The notes beneath the pieces were generated by a model. It had not been told where the DNA came from. It made no database searches and saw nothing but the letters and a program-made list of their open reading frames with translations. 7,322 bases of DNA, from NCBI GenBank assembly GCA_964519095.1, contig CAZFHV010000170.1:1-7322 (forward strand), given 5' to 3'. Each line of letters opens with the position of its first letter. The stretch's first letter is position 1. This stretch comes from JAEHCY01 sp964519095 (GTDB taxonomy: Bacteria > Pseudomonadota > Gammaproteobacteria > Chromatiales > Chromatiaceae). A program made the translations under genes and the position numbers. Below are positions 1 through 6,175 of the stretch, piece by piece.

Positions 1-364
1 CGACATCGTCTGCAATGGCAACGAGATCGGAGGCGGCTCCATCCGTATCCATCGGGAGAGCCTCCAGCGGCGGGTATTCCACCTGCTGAAGATCGGCGAC
101 GAGGAGGCGGAGGAGAAGTTCGGCTTCCTGCTGCGGGCCCTCAAGTACGGGGCACCGCCCCACGGGGGCATCGCCTTCGGTCTCGACCGACTGGTGATGC
201 TGATGACGGGTGCGAGCTCCATCCGCGACGTCATGGCCTTCCCCAAGACCCAGACCGCCTCCTGTCTCCTCACCTCGGCGCCTTCGCCGGTGGACCCGGC
301 CCAGTTGCGGGAGCTCGCCCTGCGGGTGCGCCAGCCCCAGGCCGCGGAGGGGCCGGCGGCCTAG
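1..364 (+). CDS. aspS: Aspartyl-tRNA synthetase, C-terminal part (partial at window edge)
   Basis: This is the last 120 codons of a class II aspartyl-tRNA synthetase, a cytoplasmic enzyme that charges tRNA-Asp with aspartate using ATP. The reading frame begins at base 2 and ends at the TAG at 362-364; the 5' part lies outside the window. The visible part aligns with the end of E. coli AspRS: NGNEIGGGSIRIH near the start, the KFGFLLRALKYG stretch, and class II motif 3 (GIAFGLDRL, bases 167-193), whose Arg contacts ATP. IRDVMAFPKTQ and a short variable tail follow. nudB starts 18 bases downstream on the same strand, the same order as in E. coli and many other gammaproteobacteria. Nothing looks disrupted. 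Confidence is high from sequence similarity alone. Confidence 0.97.
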   Translation, partial: DIVCNGNEIGGGSIRIHRESLQRRVFHLLKIGDEEAEEKFGFLLRALKYGAPPHGGIAFGLDRLVMLMTGASSIRDVMAFPKTQTASCLLTSAPSPVDPAQLRELALRVRQPQAAEGPAA

Positions 365-382
365 CGCGAGCGCCGTTCCGCC

Positions 383-922
383 ATGAGCGAGGAGCCCCTG
401 GAGCCGCTGGGCGAGGGATCCGAGCCGGAGCCGCCGCAACCAGCCGCCTCGGAGCCGGAGGCCGGCTACAAGCGACCCCGCTCGGTGCTGGTGGTGGTCT
501 ACACGCTGGCCGGGGAGTTCCTGCTCATGCGCCGCACCCGGCCCCGGGACTTCTGGCAATCGGTCACCGGGAGCCTGCGACCGCGAGAGACACCCCGCAA
601 CGCAGCCCTGCGGGAGCTTTTCGAAGAGACCGGCCTGCGGGCGGGCGGGGCGCTAGTGGACCTCCACCACCAGGTTCGCTTCCCCATCCTGCCGGCCTGG
701 CGGGACCGCTACGCACCGGGGGTGCGCGAGAATCGCGAGCACTGGTTCGCCCTGGGCCTCCCGGGGCATCGGCTGGTCCGCCTCAACGGGGAGGAGCACA
801 GCGAAAGCCGCTGGGTGAGCGCCGAGCGCGCCCTGCACCTGGCCTCCTCCTCCACCAACCGCGATGCCATACGCCTCGTCTACGGGGCCCTCATCGGGGC
901 CCAATTGAGGATCGTCGGCTAG
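383..922 (+). CDS. nudB: Dihydroneopterin triphosphate diphosphatase (Nudix hydrolase)
   Basis: A 179-residue Nudix hydrolase. NudB removes pyrophosphate from 7,8-dihydroneopterin triphosphate, the committing step of folate synthesis after GTP cyclohydrolase I. The Nudix box (Gx5Ex7REUxEExGU) is perfect at residues 63-85, with the metal-binding core REL-FEE at 77-82. NudB-specific stretches shared with E. coli are YKRP (29-32), DFWQSVTGS (56-64), RYAPGV (109-114) and SSTNRDAI near 156-163. The first 28 residues are an acidic, Pro/Glu-rich extension absent from the 150-residue E. coli protein. ATG383 is nevertheless the only ATG upstream of YKRP in this frame, and I see no clear Shine-Dalgarno sequence in front of it, so it is probably translated in concert with aspS. 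In E. coli yebC and ruvC follow; here the next gene is convergent, and the two stop codons overlap in CTAG at 919-922. Confidence 0.93.
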   Translation: MSEEPLEPLGEGSEPEPPQPAASEPEAGYKRPRSVLVVVYTLAGEFLLMRRTRPRDFWQSVTGSLRPRETPRNAALRELFEETGLRAGGALVDLHHQVRFPILPAWRDRYAPGVRENREHWFALGLPGHRLVRLNGEEHSESRWVSAERALHLASSSTNRDAIRLVYGALIGAQLRIVG

Positions 923-1566
923 ATCAGGCCCGGCGTGGCCGGGGCAACCGGCGAGGTGGGGACCAGGGCCACCTCGTCGCCGTCCTCAAGGCGGGTGAAG
1001 CCCTCGGCGAACTGGCGGTTGAGGGTCACCCGGACCCGTCCCGGCTCGAACAGGGGTGCGACGGCGGGCTTGCGCGCGACCAGCCAACGGACCAGGGAGT
1101 CCACGTCGGTCACCGTCTCCGGCACCAGCACCTGCTCCGACTCCTTGCGCAGCTTCTGGGCCAGGTAGGCGAAATAGAGGATCTTGAGCCGCTTCTGGCC
1201 CGCACCCGGGGCCTGGCGCTGGTAGCCGATCCCTTGGAGCCGCGCCAGATAGGCGTTCCAGTTGGCCTCCTGGTTGACGCCCAGCTCGTAGAGGCTGTCC
1301 CAGGAGTAGATGCCGGTGTCGTGGCCGTCGTCGAACACCAGCCGGACCCCATACTGCCCCTGGGGCTCGATCCGTTCGATACCTACTCCTTCTTTGCCGG
1401 TGACGGGCTGGCCGGCAGTCCGCACCTCGGCGGCGCGGGAGAACACCCGCAGGTACTCACAGGGGAGCCGGAAGGTCTGGCCGTCCTCGAAGCTGATCGA
1501 CAGCAGCCGCGACTTGGTGTGTAGCTGGATCGCGGTGGGGGTGTGCCGGGTCGCCTGGTCGCTCAT
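919..1566 (-). CDS. DUF971 (GBBH-like N-terminal) domain fused to a MoaD/ThiS-like domain lacking Gly-Gly
   Basis: A 215-residue protein with two domains. Residues about 12-118 are a DUF971 domain: LPCEYLRV (34-41), AEVR (46-49), VGIERIEP (61-68), DDGHDTGIYSWD (79-90) and YELG (93-96). This domain forms the N-terminal, zinc-binding part of gamma-butyrobetaine and trimethyllysine hydroxylases and also occurs alone in bacteria. Most of the Cys ligands are absent here, while His82 of DDGH remains. Residues about 127-205 resemble MoaD: LKILYFAYLAQKLR at the start, and RLEDGDEVALVP matching the MoaD DGDEVAFFPP stretch. The sulfur-carrier Gly-Gly tail is missing; the protein ends PATPGLI. ATG1566 was chosen because homology begins just after it; the frame stays open to 1860 only as antisense to the dioxygenase gene. 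It starts 37 bases after the dioxygenase stop on the same strand, so the two are probably one transcript. No function is established; a sulfur-carrier role is unlikely. Confidence 0.85.
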   Translation of the reverse strand: MSDQATRHTPTAIQLHTKSRLLSISFEDGQTFRLPCEYLRVFSRAAEVRTAGQPVTGKEGVGIERIEPQGQYGVRLVFDDGHDTGIYSWDSLYELGVNQEANWNAYLARLQGIGYQRQAPGAGQKRLKILYFAYLAQKLRKESEQVLVPETVTDVDSLVRWLVARKPAVAPLFEPGRVRVTLNRQFAEGFTRLEDGDEVALVPTSPVAPATPGLI

Positions 1567-1603
1567 CGGTTTGCTCGGGTTCGGTGGCGGAGCGTGGCTC
1601 GGC

Positions 1604-2503
1604 TCAGGTTCCCGCGATGCGATCGTAGTAGCGGCCGCGGTAGAGCAGGCGTTGCTCGGGGCCATCGGTGAAGGCGCTGCGGGTGTGGAGCACGTTGTTG
1701 GCCAACAGCCCTTGGCCCGCTTCGAGGTGGCCGCGGAAGTGCCAGGGCGTGGACTCATGGAGGATGGCCTTGAGGTCTGCCACCGCGGCCTGGGTGAGGG
1801 GATCGGCGCGCCAGGCGATGCTGCGGGAGCGGTCGGTGTAGCGCATGTGCAGGCGGCCATCGGGACGGACCGAGAACACCGGCCCGGTGCGCGCCGGGCG
1901 GGGCGGCCCCCCTTCCAGGAGATTGGCGGGGATGGTCATGGCCTCCGGGTGCATCAGGGCCCGCACGTAGTCGGGGTCGCGGTCCCGCAGCAGGATGTAG
2001 GCGATCTCCTGGTCGAGGAGGTCGTTGTCGCCGCCGCTCGCCGCGGGGCGCACGCAGTGCAGCACCATGGCCTGGACCTGGCGGTCCGGGGCGTTGTAGT
2101 AGCCGTCGGTGTGCCAGGCGATGGGGCGGTTGGTGTAGGGGATGTAGCCCTGATGCAGGACGTCGGACTGCACGCTGATGGAGGAGATGGCGTCCTCGTC
2201 GGCGCCGAGGTTGTCGTCGAGCCGCTCCAGCCCGAACTGGCGCCCCAGCCGCCGCACGCTGTCCTTGTCCGGGTCGCTACCGATGCGGCTCGCGTAGATC
2301 GCCATGTTGGCCTTGCGGCAGCGATCGAGCAGGGCCTGGTGCTCGGCGGGGGTGAGGGTGCGCGGGTCTCCGATCTCCACTACCAGGTCGGCGAGGCTTT
2401 GGGGATAGCCCTCGAGCTTGGCGTCCCGCCAGGTCCGGTAGGTGTCGGGGTCGTCGAGATCGAAGGGAGAGTCGGCGAGGGCTTGGGTTGCCGGTTGGGT
2501 CAT
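1604..2503 (-). CDS. TauD/TfdA-family Fe(II)/2-oxoglutarate dioxygenase, gamma-butyrobetaine hydroxylase-like
   Basis: A 299-residue soluble oxygenase. The family couples oxidative decarboxylation of 2-oxoglutarate to hydroxylation of a small molecule at a non-haem Fe(II). The metal triad is visible: His131 and Asp133 in WHTDGYYN, and His273 in NNVLHTRSAF. Arg285, 12 residues after the distal His, is the expected 2-oxoglutarate anchor, and Arg289 may help bind substrate. The stretch from HTD through LHC (148-150) and SGGDNDLLD (156-164) resembles gamma-butyrobetaine hydroxylase more than taurine dioxygenase, as does the C-terminal RSAF...RLLYRGRYYD region. The usual N-terminal DUF971 domain is absent from this polypeptide and is encoded by the next gene downstream. 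ATG2503 has a good Shine-Dalgarno sequence; the longer open frame (to 3070) runs antisense-free into uvrB sequence and is spurious. The substrate is unknown: carnitine-type, sulfonate or another amine/acid are all possible. Confidence 0.88.
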   Translation of the reverse strand: MTQPATQALADSPFDLDDPDTYRTWRDAKLEGYPQSLADLVVEIGDPRTLTPAEHQALLDRCRKANMAIYASRIGSDPDKDSVRRLGRQFGLERLDDNLGADEDAISSISVQSDVLHQGYIPYTNRPIAWHTDGYYNAPDRQVQAMVLHCVRPAASGGDNDLLDQEIAYILLRDRDPDYVRALMHPEAMTIPANLLEGGPPRPARTGPVFSVRPDGRLHMRYTDRSRSIAWRADPLTQAAVADLKAILHESTPWHFRGHLEAGQGLLANNVLHTRSAFTDGPEQRLLYRGRYYDRIAGT

Positions 2504-2508
2504 CGGTG

Positions 2509-2514
2509 CTCCTC
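2509..2514 (-). promoter_or_regulatory. Shine-Dalgarno sequence for the dioxygenase gene
   Basis: Read on the minus strand this is GAGGAG, five bases before the ATG at 2503. It is the clearest ribosome binding site in the window and fixes the dioxygenase start at 2503 rather than at upstream in-frame codons that fall inside uvrB. Confidence 0.7.
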
Positions 2515-2536
2515 GGGGGTGCGGCGTTGCGGCTCC

Positions 2537-2561
2537 GGCTCCTTCCGGGTGCGGCGGAGCC
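2537..2561 (-). other. Possible hairpin in the leader of the dioxygenase unit
   Basis: GGCTCC at 2537-2542 pairs with GGAGCC at 2556-2561, and an inner CCG (2545-2547) pairs with CGG (2552-2554) around a four-base loop. A second GGCTCC at 2531-2536 could compete for the same partner. The hairpin sits 34 bases upstream of the dioxygenase ATG, in the 193-base gap (2504-2696) that follows the uvrB stop codon. There is no T-run after it on the minus strand, so it is not a standard intrinsic terminator of uvrB. It could be a leader structure or simply GC-rich sequence. I see no convincing -35/-10 pair in the gap, which otherwise holds no gene, so whether the dioxygenase unit has its own promoter or is read through from uvrB is open. 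Confidence 0.3.
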
Positions 2562-2696
2562 GTCAACAAAGCCCCTATCGTCGCGAAAGCTTGGTCTCTC
2601 CGCAATCTGCAGTCGCTGGTGCGTGCGTGCCGGGGTGCTGGGTGGGGGGCTGATCGCCGGGGCGCGACCCGAAGCCCACAGGCCGTTGCGGTGCGC

Positions 2697-4706
2697 TCAC
2701 GCCGCCACGCCCTGGGCCCGCAGGGCGCGGATCTGGTCGCGGATCTCCGCCGCCTTCTCGAACTCCAGGTTCTTGGCGTGCTGGTACATCTGCTTCTCCA
2801 GGGCCTTGAGGCGGCGGGCCATCTGCTGGGGGCTGAGGGCGGCGTATTCCGCCAGGGTCTCGGCGGCGACGGCGAAATCCCGGGGCCGCTGTGGGGCGCC
2901 GGGGTGGTGGGCCCCTTCCAGGATGTCGGCAACCGCCTTGCGGATGGTCTGGGGGGTGATGCCGTGGGCGGCGTTGTGGGCGATCTGCTTGGCGCGGCGC
3001 CGCTCGGTCTCTTCGATGGCGCGGCCCATGGAGCCGGTGAGGCGGTCGGCGTAGAGGATGGCCTTGCCATTTTGGTTGCGCGCCGCCCGCCCGATGGTCT
3101 GGATCAGGGAGCCCTCCGAGCGCAGGAAGCCCTCCTTGTCGGCGTCGAGGATGGCCACCAGAGACACCTCGGGCATGTCGAGCCCTTCGCGCAACAGGTT
3201 GATGCCCACCAGGACGTCGAACTCCCCGAGGCGCAGGTCGCGGATGATCTCCACCCGCTCCACCGTGTCGATGTCGGAGTGGAGGTAGCGCACCCGCACC
3301 CCGTGGTCGGCCAGGTAGTCGGTGAGGTCCTCGGCCATACGCTTGGTGAGGGTGGTGACCAGCACCCGCTCGTTGTCGGCCGCCCGCTTGCGGATCTCCG
3401 AGAGGAGGTCATCGACCTGGGTGCGGGCGGGGCGCACCTCCACCTCGGGGTCCACCAGACCGGTGGGACGCACCACCTGCTCCACCACCGCCCCCGAGTG
3501 GTCGATCTCGTAGCTCCGGGGGGTGGCGGAGACGTAGATGGCCTGGGGGCGGCGGGTCTCGAACTCCTCGAAGCGCAGCGGACGGTTGTCCAGGGCCGAG
3601 GGGAGCCGGAAGCCGTACTCCACCAGGTTCTCCTTGCGGGAGCGGTCGCCGCGGAACATCCCGCCGAGCTGGGGGATGGTGACGTGGCTCTCGTCCACCA
3701 CCAGCAGGGCGCCGGGGGGCAGGTAGTCGAAGAGGGTCGGGGGCGGCTCCCCGGCGGCCCGGCCCGAGAGGTAGCGGGAGTAGTTCTCGATGCCGGAGCA
3801 GTAGCCGATCTCGAGCATCATCTCCAGGTCGAAGAGGGTGCGCTGCTCGAGGCGCTGGGCCTCCACCAGCTTCTGCTGATCGCGCAACCAGGCGAGCCGC
3901 TCCTTGAGCTCGAGCTTGATCTGGTCCACCGCCGCCAGGATGGTCTCCCGGGGGGTGACGTAGTGGGTCTTGGGGTAGACGGTGTAGCGGGGGATGCGGC
4001 GTAGCACCTCGCCGGTCAGGGGGTCGAAGAGGGAGAGCTTCTCGATCTCGTCGTCGAAGAGCTCCACCCGCACCGCCTCGGCGTCGGACTCGGCGGGGTA
4101 GATGTCGATGAGGTCGCCGCGCACGCGGAAGCTGGCCCGGCCCAGCTCCAGGTCGTTGCGCTGGTACTGGAGATCGGCGAGCCGGCGCAGGATGAAGCGC
4201 TGGTCCACCCGCTCCCCCCGCACCAGGTGCAGCACCATGCTCAGGTAGGCCCGGGGGTCCCCGAGGCCGTAAATGGAGGAGGCGGTCGCCACGATGATGG
4301 CGTCCTCACGCTCGAGCAGGGCCTTGGTGGCGGAGAGGCGCATCTGCTCGATGTGCTCGTTGATGGTGGCGTCCTTCTCGATGTAGGTGTCCGTGGCGGG
4401 GACGTAGGCCTCCGGCTGGTAGTAGTCGTAGTAGGAGACGAAGTACTCCACGGCGTTATGGGGGAAGAACTCCCGGAACTCCCCGTAGAGCTGGGCGGCG
4501 AGGGTCTTGTTGGGGGCGAGCACCAGGGTGGGGCGCTGCAGGGCCTCGATGACGTTGGCGATGGTGAAGGTCTTGCCGGAGCCGGTCACACCGAGCAGCG
4601 TCTGCCCCGCCTCCCCCTGGCGCAGCCCCTCGACCAAGGCGGCGATAGCGGCCGGCTGATCGCCGGCAGGACGAAAGTCGGCAACGAGTTGGAAGGGATG
4701 GGGCAT
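2697..4706 (-). CDS. uvrB: UvrABC excision nuclease subunit B
   Basis: A complete 669-residue UvrB (E. coli: 673), the damage-verifying helicase-like subunit of nucleotide excision repair, which receives lesions from UvrA and positions UvrC for incision. Visible elements in order: Walker A GVTGSGKT (39-46); the Tyr-rich beta-hairpin region YFVSYYDYYQPEAYVP (88-103) that inserts between DNA strands; the Walker B-type DESH box (338-341); helicase motif TTLTKRMAEDLT (451-462); GINLLREGLDMPEVS (501-515); motif VI QTIGRAAR (536-543); and the C-terminal UVR motif (about 627-662) that contacts UvrC or UvrA. The start at 4706 matches the family N terminus (MxxPFxL), although the upstream bases are C-rich on the coding strand with no clear Shine-Dalgarno sequence. 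It is divergent from the aminotransferase gene. E. coli uvrB is in the SOS regulon, but I find no CTGT-N8-ACAG LexA box in the spacer here. Confidence 0.99.
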   Translation of the reverse strand: MPHPFQLVADFRPAGDQPAAIAALVEGLRQGEAGQTLLGVTGSGKTFTIANVIEALQRPTLVLAPNKTLAAQLYGEFREFFPHNAVEYFVSYYDYYQPEAYVPATDTYIEKDATINEHIEQMRLSATKALLEREDAIIVATASSIYGLGDPRAYLSMVLHLVRGERVDQRFILRRLADLQYQRNDLELGRASFRVRGDLIDIYPAESDAEAVRVELFDDEIEKLSLFDPLTGEVLRRIPRYTVYPKTHYVTPRETILAAVDQIKLELKERLAWLRDQQKLVEAQRLEQRTLFDLEMMLEIGYCSGIENYSRYLSGRAAGEPPPTLFDYLPPGALLVVDESHVTIPQLGGMFRGDRSRKENLVEYGFRLPSALDNRPLRFEEFETRRPQAIYVSATPRSYEIDHSGAVVEQVVRPTGLVDPEVEVRPARTQVDDLLSEIRKRAADNERVLVTTLTKRMAEDLTDYLADHGVRVRYLHSDIDTVERVEIIRDLRLGEFDVLVGINLLREGLDMPEVSLVAILDADKEGFLRSEGSLIQTIGRAARNQNGKAILYADRLTGSMGRAIEETERRRAKQIAHNAAHGITPQTIRKAVADILEGAHHPGAPQRPRDFAVAAETLAEYAALSPQQMARRLKALEKQMYQHAKNLEFEKAAEIRDQIRALRAQGVAA

Positions 4707-4744
4707 GGGGGGCGTGGGGGATTCTGCTACCGGGGTGGATTCGC

Positions 4745-4750
4745 TATCAT
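4745..4750 (+). promoter_or_regulatory. Candidate -10 element for the aminotransferase gene
   Basis: TATCAT differs from the TATAAT consensus at one base and is the best -10 match in the uvrB/aminotransferase spacer. The hexamer 17 bases upstream (4722-4727, TTCTGC) is a poor -35, so this is a weak call. If used, the mRNA would start near 4757 and carry the 4761-4772 palindrome at its 5' end. Confidence 0.3.
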
Positions 4751-4760
4751 GCGCCGGCCG

Positions 4761-4783
4761 ACCCCTAGGGGTGTCCCCCCTAG
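4761..4783. promoter_or_regulatory. Perfect 12-base palindrome plus a repeated CCCCTAG, possible operator
   Basis: ACCCCTAGGGGT at 4761-4772 is its own reverse complement. CCCCTAG recurs at 4777-4783, with the two CTAG centres 15 bases apart. The pair lies in the 114-base divergent spacer between uvrB and the aminotransferase gene, just downstream of the candidate -10. A dimeric repressor site or the 5' end of a transcript hairpin would both fit. I do not recognise the motif as a known operator, and it could be chance in GC-rich DNA. Confidence 0.35.
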
Positions 4784-4820
4784 TCCGACCCTCATCCTGA
4801 TTCCTATTCGAGCCTCAACG

Positions 4821-6002
4821 ATGACCATCAAATTGTCCGCTCGCGTCCAGGCCGTCAAGCCGTCGCCGACCCTCGCCGTCACCGCCCGCGCCGCCGAGAT
4901 GCGGGCCGCCGGCAAAGACATCGTGGGACTGGGTGCCGGGGAGCCGGACTTCGACACCCCCGATCACATCAAGGAGGCGGCGATCAAGGCCATCAGGGGC
5001 GGTTTCACCAAGTACACGGCGGTGGACGGCACCCCGGGCCTCAAGCGGGCCATCGTGGAGAAGTTCAAGCGGGAGAACGGGTTGGAGTACGAGGCCAAGC
5101 AGGTCCTGGTGTCCTGCGGCGGTAAGCAGAGCTTCTATAACCTGGCCCAGGCGGTTCTGGATCCGGGCGACGAGGTGATCATCCCCGCGCCCTACTGGGT
5201 GTCCTATCCCGATATGGTGCTGCTGGCGAGTGGCGTGCCGGCGTTCATCAATGCCGATGCCAGCCAGCATTTCAAGATCAGTCCCCAGCAGCTGCGGGGT
5301 GCCATGACGGACAAGACCCGCCTGCTGGTGATCAACAGCCCTTCGAATCCGACCGGTGTGGCCTACACGGCGGCGGAGCTCGCCAGCCTGGCCCAGGTGC
5401 TGGACGACTACCCGCGGGTGATGATCGCTACCGACGACATGTACGAGCACATCCTCTGGACCGGGGAGCCGTTCGTGAACATCCTCAACGTGGCGCCCCA
5501 CCTCAAGCCCCGCTGTTTCGTCCTCAACGGGGTCTCCAAGGCCTACTCGATGACGGGCTGGCGGATCGGCTACGCGGCGGGTCCGGTGGAGGTCATCAAG
5601 GCCATGACCAACATCCAGTCCCAGAGCACCTCCAATCCCACCTCCATCTCCCAGGTGGCGGCCCAGGCCGCCCTGGAGGGCCCCCAGGACTTCATCCAGG
5701 TCATGCTCGCCGCCTTCAAGGAGCGCCACGACGCCGTGGTCGCTCGCTTCAATGCCATCCCCGGTGTCGAATGCTTGCCCGCGGACGGGGCCTTCTACCT
5801 CTTCCCCAAGGTGACGGGGCTCATGCAGCGGCTGGGGGTGCGCACGGACCTGGAGTTGGCGGAGGCCCTCATCGAGCGGGCGGGCGTCGCCGTGGTTCCC
5901 GGCAGCGCCTTTGGTCTGGACGGCTACATGCGAATCTCCATCGCCACCAGCATGCAGAACCTCGACAAGGCTCTGGATCGTATCGCACAGGTATCTCGTT
6001 AG
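4821..6002 (+). CDS. Class I PLP-dependent aspartate (possibly aspartate/prephenate) aminotransferase
   Basis: A 393-residue fold-type I aminotransferase that would interconvert aspartate and oxaloacetate with glutamate and 2-oxoglutarate. It resembles the Thermus-type subgroup Ib enzymes (often named aspC or aspB) rather than the E. coli AspC subgroup. Visible elements: LSARVQAVKPSPT (5-17), the subgroup signature at the N terminus; GAGEPDFDTP (38-47); GGKQ (100-103), whose Lys helps recognise the distal carboxylate in this subgroup and is shared with enzymes that also use prephenate; NSPSNPTG (172-179) with Asn176; Asp205 and Tyr208 of the PLP site; the Schiff-base Lys240 in SKAYSMTGWRIGY; and Arg371 (YMRIS), which binds the alpha-carboxylate. 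ATG4821 fits the family start; the in-frame ATG at 4749 would add 24 Pro-rich residues without family support. Shine-Dalgarno is weak. Whether prephenate is a substrate (phenylalanine/tyrosine route) is inference. Confidence 0.93.
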   Translation: MTIKLSARVQAVKPSPTLAVTARAAEMRAAGKDIVGLGAGEPDFDTPDHIKEAAIKAIRGGFTKYTAVDGTPGLKRAIVEKFKRENGLEYEAKQVLVSCGGKQSFYNLAQAVLDPGDEVIIPAPYWVSYPDMVLLASGVPAFINADASQHFKISPQQLRGAMTDKTRLLVINSPSNPTGVAYTAAELASLAQVLDDYPRVMIATDDMYEHILWTGEPFVNILNVAPHLKPRCFVLNGVSKAYSMTGWRIGYAAGPVEVIKAMTNIQSQSTSNPTSISQVAAQAALEGPQDFIQVMLAAFKERHDAVVARFNAIPGVECLPADGAFYLFPKVTGLMQRLGVRTDLELAEALIERAGVAVVPGSAFGLDGYMRISIATSMQNLDKALDRIAQVSR

Positions 6003-6175
6003 ATCTAATGGATTTGAAAAGGGCGACGCCACTGCTCGAGTTGGCTGGCGGCTGGAGCTTGAACAGTATCGAGGGGGGTGATCATCGCTGCTATAGGATC
6101 GCGAGCCCGTCGCGAATTCTGAGCACGCAGCGCCCCCACGGAGGCTTTCCTTCGGACGCCCCAGAGACTTGTTAG
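6003..6175. other. Intergenic gap before the exosortase pair, with a weak promoter candidate and a small hairpin
   Basis: This 173-base stretch separates the aminotransferase from the exosortase gene and marks the change from high to moderate GC. TGCTATAGG at 6089-6097 resembles an extended -10 without a good -35. Directly after it, TCGCGA (6099-6104) and TCGCGA (6110-6115) flank GCCCG and could form a six-pair hairpin or a binding site. I find no sigma-54 (-24/-12) match of the kind seen before some PEP-CTERM genes, and no T-run terminator after the aminotransferase. A 55-codon open frame (6008-6175) ends exactly where the exosortase ATG begins, but has no recognisable homology. Confidence 0.3.

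Noticed and set aside
1567..1860. Upstream extension of the DUF971-MoaD frame to 1860
   Set aside because: The added residues are an out-of-frame reading of the dioxygenase 3' end (Pro/Ala/Ser/Thr-rich), and DUF971 homology begins only after ATG1566.
2561..2566. TTGACG on the minus strand as a -35 for the dioxygenase unit
   Set aside because: The hexamer 17 bases downstream is AGGAGC, which does not resemble a -10 element.
1310..4004. Two long plus-strand open frames (1310-2653 and 2442-4004)
   Set aside because: They lie antisense to the dioxygenase gene and uvrB; their translations are Val/Gly/Ala/His-rich with no domain pattern, as expected from the opposite strand of GC-rich genes.
4749..4820. 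Earlier in-frame ATG for the aminotransferase at 4749
   Set aside because: It would add 24 residues read through the palindromic spacer, and the family N-terminal signature begins right after ATG4821.
4707..4820. LexA (SOS) box in front of uvrB
   Set aside because: No CTGT-N8-ACAG or close variant is present on either strand in the spacer.
4815..6032. A 405-codon minus-strand frame opposite the aminotransferase
   Set aside because: Antisense shadow of a well-conserved gene, His/Gly/Leu-rich translation with no family features.
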